A stretch of 64,000 bases of DNA from Aureococcus anophagefferens (lineage: Eukaryota; Sar; Pelagophyceae; Pelagomonadales; Pelagomonadaceae): positions 1,737,168 to 1,801,167 of the forward strand of contig NW_008705564.1 in the NCBI RefSeq assembly GCF_000186865.1, in the 5' to 3' direction. Of this stretch, positions 49,019-56,210 are shown piece after piece. Under the pieces are notes generated by a model. That model searched no databases and had not been told where the DNA came from. It saw only the letters and a program-made list of their open reading frames with translations. Within the stretch, counting starts at the first letter, position 1. Each line of letters opens with the position of its first letter. A program made the position numbers and the translations under genes.

Positions 49019-50740
49019 TTACCAGCCCTCGGCGTCGGGGCGGCAGCGGCCCTGGCGCTTGTAGTCGCGGGGCCGGAAGGTGACGTCGAAGTCCGCGCCC
49101 TCGCGCACGTCGCAGGACCCGCAGGGCTCCGAGCTCCACGCGAGCTCCGCGCCGAGGCCGCCGTTTTTGGGCGCGGCGACGTCGAAGGACACGGCGAACT
49201 CCACGGGGAAGAGGCTGTTCAGCGCCGTCCACTCGTCGCCCGTGACGATCTCGCAGGACCGGTGGTCGCGCGCGGCGTGGCCGCCGCGCGGCAGCAGCTC
49301 CGCCTCGTCGCCGCGGAGGAACGCGCGGACGTGCGGCGGCACGACGGGCAGCCCGTGGGCCGCGCAGAGGCAGTCGGCCGTGTTCGGCGGGCCCGGCCGC
49401 TTCGACGCCGCGACCTTGAGGGACCGCCGCCAGCGCTGGAGCCAGGGCCGCGGCACGAGGTGGTACTTGCCCGGCGTCAGCGGCGCGCCCGCGCCCGGCG
49501 CGGCCAGGCGGTGGGGCGGCAGGCCCCGCTTCGCGCGCTCCTTCGACAGGAGCCCGCGCAGCAGCTCCGACGGCCCGGCCGACGCCGCGCGGTCCAGCGC
49601 CGCCGCCAGGGCCTGGGGCGCGACGGACTCCCGCGGCGGCGGCGGCGCCGCGGCCGCCGCCGGCGACGGCGACGGCGCGTGCGGCGCGGCGCGCGGCCGC
49701 GCCCACCAGTGGCCCGGCGCGTCGCCGGCGCACTCGTCGACCTCGCGGTTCCGGAGCACGCGCTCGCGCTCGGCCGACGCCTTCTGCGCCCGGAGGAACT
49801 CCGCGCGGTCCGCGACGAGCCGCGCGCAGCAGCGGCACTCGGCCGCGACCGACGCCTTGAGCTTCGTCGACAGCGGGAAGCGCAGCGCGATGGCGCGCCA
49901 GGCGCTCCGGTCCACGAGCACGCGCTTCGACCGCGGCGCCGCGACCTTGGGCGAGAGGAACCCGTGCTCGCAGACGATCTCCGCGTTGCAGTCGGGCCAC
50001 GGCGGCAGCTGCTCCGACGACCCGGACCGCCCGCGGCCGCGGCGCCGCGCGCCCCGCGGCGCGGACCCCGGCGCCGCGGCCGCGGCCCGGCGCAGGAGCA
50101 GCGCGCGGTGCGACTCGTAGTAGCGCCGCGCCTGCTGCGCCCACGACTTGGACAGCCAGTAGCCCCGGTCGTGCTCGCCGCTCGGCTCGCGCGCGTCGGC
50201 GACGCCGTCGGCGATGCGCTCGAGCTCGGCGACGCGGAGCGCGGCCAGCGCGACGCGCGGCGACGTCGGCTCGCGCGGCGCGACGCGCGGCGACGTCGGC
50301 TCGTGCGGCGCGACGCGCGGCGACGTCGGCTCGCGCGTTTCGAGGCGCGGCGACGTCGGCTCGCGCGGCGCGCCGCCCTTCCGCGGCGACCCCGACTTCT
50401 CCGCCGCGCGGAGCACGGCGGCGTAGGCGTCGCCGCCGACGGCGAGGCAGACGCGGGGCACGTCCGCGGCGTCGAGGAGGCCCGGCGCGGTCTCGCGAAT
50501 CGCCGCGACGTCGCGCGCCGCGAGGCGGCCGAGCACGTCCTCGAGCAGAATCTGCGGGATCGCCCGGAGCGGGTCGACGCGCTTCGCGACGGGGCAGGGG
50601 GGGCAAAAGCTGGTCGTGACGACGGGCGTCGGCGTCGCCGCGGGGCGGGCCGCGCGCGCCGGCCGCGCCCGCGGCGACGGCGTCACGAGATTCGGCGGCG
50701 CGGTCGCGGGCTTCAGGGGCGTGGCGGGCGGCGCGGACAT
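49019..50740 (-). CDS. Protein with DUSP-like segments and a decapeptide repeat
   Basis: 573 residues, single exon. An F-box-like helix pair lies near residues 60-95 (IPQILLEDVLGRLAARDVAA). Residues about 125-165 are five tandem copies of a REPTSPR(V/L)(A/E) type decapeptide. Two segments (NAEIVCEHGFLSPK ... VLVDRSAWRAI and YHLVPRPWLQRWRRSL ... LCAAHGLPVVP) resemble DUSP domains of the USP48 type, each with Cys/His residues spaced like the DUSP half. No deubiquitinase catalytic site is present. An adaptor in ubiquitin signalling is an inference. Confidence 0.6.
   Translation of the reverse strand: MSAPPATPLKPATAPPNLVTPSPRARPARAARPAATPTPVVTTSFCPPCPVAKRVDPLRAIPQILLEDVLGRLAARDVAAIRETAPGLLDAADVPRVCLAVGGDAYAAVLRAAEKSGSPRKGGAPREPTSPRLETREPTSPRVAPHEPTSPRVAPREPTSPRVALAALRVAELERIADGVADAREPSGEHDRGYWLSKSWAQQARRYYESHRALLLRRAAAAAPGSAPRGARRRGRGRSGSSEQLPPWPDCNAEIVCEHGFLSPKVAAPRSKRVLVDRSAWRAIALRFPLSTKLKASVAAECRCCARLVADRAEFLRAQKASAERERVLRNREVDECAGDAPGHWWARPRAAPHAPSPSPAAAAAPPPPRESVAPQALAAALDRAASAGPSELLRGLLSKERAKRGLPPHRLAAPGAGAPLTPGKYHLVPRPWLQRWRRSLKVAASKRPGPPNTADCLCAAHGLPVVPPHVRAFLRGDEAELLPRGGHAARDHRSCEIVTGDEWTALNSLFPVEFAVSFDVAAPKNGGLGAELAWSSEPCGSCDVREGADFDVTFRPRDYKRQGRCRPDAEGW
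50249..50371 (-). repeat. Tandem 30-bp repeats encoding REPTSPR decapeptides
   Basis: Four or five in-frame copies of a 30-bp unit with GACGTCGGCTCGCG at its core. The final copy has diverged (ETREPTSPR). It lies inside the DUSP-like gene and probably arose by slippage. Confidence 0.85.
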
Positions 50741-51178
50741 GGCGGCGGTTTAATAGCGTGTTCGTCGATGTCGATGGGGCGCGGCACGGCGGGCGCGGCG
50801 GCTGGCGGCGAGATTCGATGGGGCGAATGTCACGGTGTGGCGGTTAATTCTGATTCGGAGCGAATATCGGGGCGACGGGGTTAGATTGTTTGAAAATTGG
50901 ATGGGGATGATGAGGGGAGTCTAAGATGTGTTTGTGATGCTGGTCGGAGGCGGAGGAGGAGCTGGTGCGGATCAAAATGACAAAGTTCGTGGCCGATGGC
51001 GTCGGTAGGTGCAGGTCGACGGCTTCGTCCGCGGCACCATCACCGCACCAACGTCAACGACGACCTGGACGACGACGCCTCTGCATCTCTCTGCTGTCTG
51101 TCGCCGCGGCTGCCTGCACTGCTGCCGTCGTCGCACGCGCGCGGAAGGCGTCCGACGCGCGCGACATACAGCGAAGCC
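50741..51178. other. Intergenic region, less GC-rich, divergent promoters
   Basis: No coding frame convincing enough to report. The 50800-51000 part is conspicuously AT-richer than the genes (TTAATTCTGATTCGGAGCG, GATTGTTTGAAAATTGG), typical of a promoter between divergent genes. No terminator or TATA consensus was identified with confidence. Confidence 0.5.
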
Positions 51179-51571
51179 ATGCCCCTCTACCACCAGATCG
51201 TCACGACGAGCGCCCGAGCGGCGCCCGCGACCCTGGCGACGCTCTTCCGCCAGTGCGCGAAGCAGATCACGGCCCAGGGGGGCCTCGTGCGGTCCTGCGA
51301 GAACTACGGCCTCAAGAAGCTGCCGCACCGGTTCCGGAGCCGCCACGCGTCGGCGGGCGAGGCCGGGCGGTACCACTACGTCGGGCGCCACGTCGCGCTC
51401 TACTTTGACTGCGCGCCGACGGTGTTGCCCGTCGTCGAGAACACGCTGCGCATGCACACGGACGTGCTGCGCTTCACGACCATGCGCAAGGACGCGAAGA
51501 TGGACCAGGTCAACTCGCTCAAGAAGAGCAACCCCTGGCGCGACCTCGACGACGTCCCCGACGCGCGATGA
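51179..51571 (+). CDS. MRPS6: Mitochondrial ribosomal protein bS6m
   Basis: 130 residues. The S6 family signature is present: MPLYHQIVTTS start, long helix RQCAKQITAQGGLVRSCENYG, LPHRFRSR, YHYVGRHVALYFDCAPTVLP, ENTLRMHTDVLRFTTMRK. It is a small-subunit ribosomal protein that binds 18S-type or mitochondrial 12S-type rRNA with S18. The first residues fit a mitochondrial (or plastid) copy. The start is the ATG with S6-type sequence; upstream frame-2 codons exist but are not S6-like. It is convergent with the histidine ammonia-lyase gene, 58 bases apart. Confidence 0.85.
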   Translation: MPLYHQIVTTSARAAPATLATLFRQCAKQITAQGGLVRSCENYGLKKLPHRFRSRHASAGEAGRYHYVGRHVALYFDCAPTVLPVVENTLRMHTDVLRFTTMRKDAKMDQVNSLKKSNPWRDLDDVPDAR

Positions 51572-51629
51572 TCGCTAGGATTCCTTGAGATGTACAGGCG
51601 GGGCCGGGGACCGGGCCGTGGTCGCGCGC

Positions 51630-53446
51630 CTAGGCGAGGTCCGCCGCGACGGCGTCGTGGAGCGCGCCGTCGCGGATGAGGTCCCGGACGGCGGCGATGT
51701 CCGGCGCCATCGCGCGGTCGCGGTCCCACTTGGCCGCGACGCCGCGGACGAGCGCGTGGACGCGCTCGAGCACGGGCGTCGTGCGCAGGGGCCGGTGGAA
51801 CTCGATGGCCTGGCAGGCCGCGAGGATCTCGATGGCGACGACGTGCTCGACGTTCGCGACGACGTCGAGCGCCTTCCGCGCCGCGAAGCCGCCCATGGAC
51901 ACGTGGTCCTCCTTGGCCGCGGACGTGCTCAGCGAGTCGGCCGACGCCGGGTGGCAGAGCACCTTGTTCTCCGACGCGAGCGCGGCCGCCGTGCAGTGCG
52001 CGATCATGAAGCCCGAGTTGAAGCCGCCGTCGGCCGTGAGGAACGCCGGCAGCTCCGACAGGTCCGGGTTCATGAGCCGCTCCGTGCGGCGTTCCGAGAT
52101 GTTCGCGAGCTCGGCGACGCCGATGGCCAAGTAGTCGCAGGCCTTGGCGGGGTACTCGCCTAAAAAAAACGGCGCGGTGATCGCTTCGCCCGCGAGGCGC
52201 GCTCGGAAAACCGCCGCCGTCGAAAAGAAGGACGCGGGCGCTCCGCGCCGTGGAAGTTGCCGCCGGAGATGATGACGGCGCCGCCGCCGGCGTAGCACGT
52301 GTCCCTCGCCGACTTGGTCCGCGTGCCCGCGGCGCCGCGGCCCGCGAGCCTCGCGCGGAGCTCCTCGTTCTCCGCGCGGAGCCGCTCGACCTCGTCCGTC
52401 GGCGCGGCCTTGGGCGGCGGCGGCGGGTCCGGCGGCGCCGCGGCCGGCGCGTCCGGCGACTCGCCCGCGAAGATCATGGGGTTGTCCGTCGCGCTGTTGA
52501 TCTCGACGTCGAGCAACCCCTCGACGAAGGCGATGGTGTCGTGGGCGACGCCGTGGACCTGGGGCGCGCAGCGCATCGTGTAGGGGTCCTGGACGCGGCC
52601 CGCGTAGGCGTGGGACGTCCACAACGCCGACGGCGGCAGCAGCAGCTTCCGCAGCCGCGCCGCGACCGCCCCCTGCCCCGCGTGCGGCCGCGCGGCGTGG
52701 ATGCGCGCGTCGAAGGCGCGGTGCGTGCCCTTGAGCGCCTCCACGGTCAGCGCGCAGGCCACGTCGGCGGCCAGCGCCGCGTACTTGGCGCGGCAGACGG
52801 CCTCCGCGCCCAGCGCGGTCATCATCTGCGTGCCGTTGATGAGCGCGAGGCCGTCCTTCGGGCCCAGCGCGAGGGGCTTGAGATGTCGCGCCGCCAGCAG
52901 CTCGGCGGCGTCGACCTGGCTCGCCCCGTCGGGGCCCCAGCACTGGCCCTCGCCCATGAGGCCCAGCGCGAGGTGCGACAGCGGCGCGAGGTCGCCGGAC
53001 GCGCCGACCGTGCCCTGGGACGGGACGACGGAGATGGCGTCGGCGTTGTAGGCCTCGACGTAGGCCTCGAGCACGCCGATGGACACGCCGCTCCGGCCCT
53101 TGGCGAGCACGTTGATGCGCAGCGCCAGGAGCATGCGCGTGCGCCGCGGCGGCAGCGGCGCGCCGACGCCCGCGCTGTGGCTCCGGATCAGGTTCTCCTG
53201 GAGCTCGCTGAGCTTCGCCGGCTCGACGACGACGTTGCTGAAGAGGCCGAAGCCCGTGTTGATGCCGTAGGCGACGTCGTTCGACTCGACGAGCGCGTCG
53301 ACGACGGCGCGGCTTTCCTTGCAGCGCGCCCAGGCCTCGTCCGAGAGGCCGATGGTCTGCCGGCGCGGCGACTTCGGTCCCTCGGCGAGGGCGAGGAGTT
53401 GTGCGGTTGTCAGAGAGGCTCCGTCGAGGAGGAAGAGGCTGGACAT
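51630..53446 (-). CDS. HAL: Histidine ammonia-lyase
   Basis: Exons 53446-52249 and 52159-51630, 575 residues. The MIO-forming Ala-Ser-Gly is at residues 149-151 in [39 protein letters not shown] and [43 protein letters not shown] and [14 protein letters not shown] follow the family. It deaminates histidine to urocanate. The 89-nt intron (GC donor, poly-T/AG acceptor) falls between FHG and EYPAKA and moves the frame correctly. Between MIF and GGNFHG is an insertion of about 60 residues (329-389) with a proline run and coiled coil, absent from ordinary enzymes. A 66-bp copy of an internal coding segment lies directly at the start codon. The first gene of a histidine-degradation cluster, divergent from urocanase. 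Confidence 0.93.
52160..52248 (-). other. 89-nt GC-AG intron in histidine ammonia-lyase
   Basis: On the - strand the donor is GC (52248) in GCGCGGAG and the acceptor is a run of eight T followed by AG (52160). The intron splits the Gly codon of FHG. Removing it joins GGNFHG to EYPAKA, a contiguous stretch in other HAL proteins. Without it the frame hits a stop. No flanking duplication. Confidence 0.88.
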
Positions 53447-53510
53447 GCCGTAGGCGACGTCGTTCGACTCGACGAGCGCGTCGACGACGGCGCGGCTTTC
53501 CTTGCAGCGC
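53445..53510. repeat. 66-bp direct duplication of HAL coding sequence at the HAL start codon
   Basis: 53445-53510 is identical to 53262-53327, at a spacing of 183 bp. The duplicated part encodes residues [19 protein letters not shown] of HAL. It lies upstream of the annotated start and is in the same frame, so it could extend the N-terminus if an upstream start existed, but a TAG stops it soon. It may be a local duplication or an assembly artefact. Confidence 0.85.
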
Positions 53511-53649
53511 TGCTTGGGAGGCTACTCGAGTCCTACCATGCGCAATTGATTGATCTTCTGTGGCAATTCTGTGTCAAGAATTCACCAATCACACACCAAC
53601 TTTGTCGTCTTCGCACGCCGACCGCGCCGCCCGACGCGCCGCTCTGACC
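53447..53649. promoter_or_regulatory. Shared intergenic region of histidine ammonia-lyase and urocanase (divergent)
   Basis: Only about 200 bases separate the two start codons, so both promoters must lie here or inside the genes. The part 53511-53640 is visibly AT-richer. A shared region would permit co-regulation of the first two steps of histidine breakdown. No known operator motif was identified. Confidence 0.4.
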
Positions 53650-56046
53650 ATGTGCCCGTCGCCCGACAAGGCCTCCATCGCTCCGCCGACGGACAAGCCG
53701 GAAAAGAACGCCTGGGCGCAGCCGGACCTCGAGGACTTTAGCATCCTGCGCCGCGGCATCCCCGACGAGCTGCCGCCCGCCAATCTGGGCCGGCGCGACC
53801 CGACGGTCCCCCACGCGCCCGTGCGGACGCCGAACCTGACGCCCGAGGGCGAGACCCTGGCGCTGCGCAACGCCCTGCGCTACTTCGACGCGAAGCACCA
53901 CGCGACGCTCGCGGCCGAGTTCGCCGCGGAACTCCGAACGGACGGCCACGTGCACATGTACCGCTTCCGGCCGACCTACGAGCTCAAGGCCTACCCCTTC
54001 GCCAAGTTCCGCGCCGTCTGCAGGTGCGACGAGGCGGCGTGCATCCTGCTCATGGTCATGAACAACCTCGACCGGCGCGTCGCGCAGTACCCGCCAGGGC
54101 AGGACAAGAGAGCGAAATTCCCAACTTCAAAGCCTCATATCTCGGCCGTTTTCCACTCGTTTCGGCTAATTTTTGGACGAGCGATCATCTCTCGGAGCGC
54201 TCTCGACGCGTGGATGCTTTTTCCGGAACGCGCGCGCGCGGAACGCTCACGTTGAAGCGACGTTGAATCACCCTTGTGCTGCTCAGGTACCCGCAGGAGC
54301 TGATCACGTACGGCGGCAACGGCTCCGTGCTGTCGAACTGGGCCCAGTTCCTGGTGCTGGCCAAGTACCTCTGCGAGATGACGACGGACCAGACGCTGAG
54401 CATGTACAGCGGCCACCCCATGGGCCTCTACCCGTCGTCGCGGCACGCGCCGCGCATGGTCGTCACGAACGGCATGGTCGTGCCCAACTACTCGTCCAAG
54501 GCCGACTACGCGCGCATGTACGCCCAGGGCGTGTCCATCTACGGCCAGATGACGGCGGGCTCCTACTGCTACATCGGCCCCCAGGGCATCGTCCACGGGA
54601 CGACGATCACGGTGCTCAACGCGGGCCGCAAGTACCTCGGCGTCGACGACCTCGCGGGCCGCGTCTACGTCTCCTCGGGTTTGGGCGGCATGAGCGGCGC
54701 GCAGCCCAAGGCCGCGGTCATCACGGGCGCCGTGGGCGTCATCGCCGAGGTCGACGAGGCGGCCCTGCGGAAGCGCCACGCGCAGGGCTGGGTCGACGAG
54801 GTCTGCGACGGCGGCGCGGAAGCGTGCGTCGCGCGCGTGCGGGCCGCGCGCGCCGCGAGGCGGCCGCTGTCCATCGGCTTCCTCGGCAACGTCGTCGACC
54901 TCTGGGAGGCTTTTGCGGCGGCGCCCGGCGAGCTGCTCGTGGACCTCGGCAGCGACCAGACGTCGCTGCACAACCCGCTCGGCGGCGGCTACGCGCCCGC
55001 GGGCCTGACCTTCGACGCGGGCCGCGCGCTGATGGTCGCCGACCCGCCGGCGTTCAAGGCCGCCGTCGAGGCGTCGCTGCGGCGCCACGTCGCCGCCGTC
55101 AACGCGCTCGCCGCGCGGGGCATGCGCTTCTGGGACTACGGCAACTCGTTCCTCCTCGAGGCGTCGCGCGCGGGCGCGGACGTCCTGCCCGCGGGCGCGG
55201 CGCCGCGCGCGGCCGGCGCCGCGGCGCCGACGGGTTCCGCACCCGACGACGNNNNNNNNNNNNNNNNNNNNNNNNNNNNNNNNNNNNNNNNNNNNNNNNN
55301 NGACGTACGTCCAGGACATCATGGGCGACATCTTCTCGCTGGGCTTCGGGCCCTACCGCTGGGTCTGCTCGTCGGGCGACGCCGGCGACCTCGCGAAGAC
55401 CGACGCCATCGCCGCGGCCGTGCTCCGCGAGGTCGCGGCCGCCGCCAGGGCCGAGGGCGCGGACCGCGTCGCGGACCAGTGCGCGGACAACCTCAAGTGG
55501 ATCGAGGAGGCCGGCGGCCACGGCTTGGTCGTCGGCTCCGCGGCGCGGATTCTCTACGCGGACTGCGAGGGCCGCGCGCTCATCGCGAAGCGCATGAACG
55601 ACGCCGTGCGCGACGGCGTCCTGGCCGCGCCCGTCGTCATCTCGCGGGACCACCACGACGTCTCGGGCACCGACAGCCCGTTCCGCGAGACGTCGAACGT
55701 GACCGACGGCTCCGCGTTCTGCGCGGACATGGCCGTGCAGAACTGCATCGGCGACGCGGCGCGCGGCGCGACCTGGGTCGCGCTCCACAACGGCGGCGGC
55801 TGCGGCTGGGGCGAGGTCACGAACGGCGGCTTCGGCCACGTCCTCGACGGGTCCGACGACGCGGGCGCCAAGGCCGCGCGCATGCTCCACTGGGACGTGA
55901 CCAACGGCGTCTCGCGCCGCGCCTGGGCGCGCAACGACAACGCGCGCTTCGCCGCGGCGCGGGCCATGAAGGCCGAGCCGAAATTGAAGCTCACGGTGCC
56001 CCACGACGCGGACGACGCGCTCCTGGCGGCGGCCCTCGCGGGCTGA
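53650..56046 (+). CDS. UROC1: Urocanate hydratase (urocanase)
   Basis: Exons 53650-54086 and 54287-56046, with a 50-base gap at 55252. It converts urocanate to imidazolone propionate using NAD+ as electrophile. Landmarks: RTPNLTPEGETLALRNALRY, MYRFRPTYELKAYPF, VAQ-YPQELITYGGNGSVLSNWAQF across the intron, MYSGHPMGLYPS, MTAGSYCYIGPQGIVHGTT, and at the C-terminus DHHDVSGTDSPFRETSNVTDG and ALHNGGGCGWGEVTNGGF. Start at MCPSPDKASI. A family A introner of 192 bp interrupts the gene. Around the gap an extra stretch (ADVLPAGAAP...) precedes TYVQDIMGDIF; this region is uncertain. Closest in style to the animal enzyme. Confidence 0.93.
54095..54286 (+). mobile_element. Introner element, family A, intron in urocanase
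   Basis: 192 bp, beginning CAGGGCAGGACAAG and ending CTTGTGCTGCTCAG. Exact 8-bp duplication GTACCCGC (54087-54094 and 54287-54294). The GT donor comes from the duplication, the AG acceptor from the element; the intron is 200 nt. Splicing restores Q-Y-P-Q-E-L, which is the normal urocanase sequence at this point. Confidence 0.94.
55252..55301. other. Assembly gap (50 N) in urocanase
   Basis: 50 unknown bases in the urocanase gene. The reading frame before (0) and after (1) differ, so the gap is not its true length. By comparison with other urocanases it covers the start of the RYPSYVQDIMGDIF-like segment. Confidence 0.99.
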
Positions 56047-56210
56047 GCGTGTCCATAACATCCTGCGTGCAAAGCGCGCTGAGACTCATCGAGGTCGCCG
56101 ACCACGACCGGCCCTACCTTCAATATAAGGTTAATGAAGTCAGATTGCATTTTCCGCTTGTGGCAAAGCTATTAGGTTTGATGCCTTCCGAGCGTTGACA
56201 GCGAACCGCA

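Noticed and set aside
46566..49064. A large open frame spanning the SET-like and RING genes on the + strand
   Set aside because: It covers the complement of the SET gene and the wrong frame of the RING gene; it is a shadow.
50249..50371. CRISPR-like array
   Set aside because: The units are adjacent 30-bp in-frame coding repeats without spacers, in a eukaryotic gene.
52160..52248. Histidine ammonia-lyase as a frameshifted pseudogene
   Set aside because: The frame change is fully explained by an 89-nt intron with GC donor and AG acceptor that restores the family sequence; nothing else is broken.
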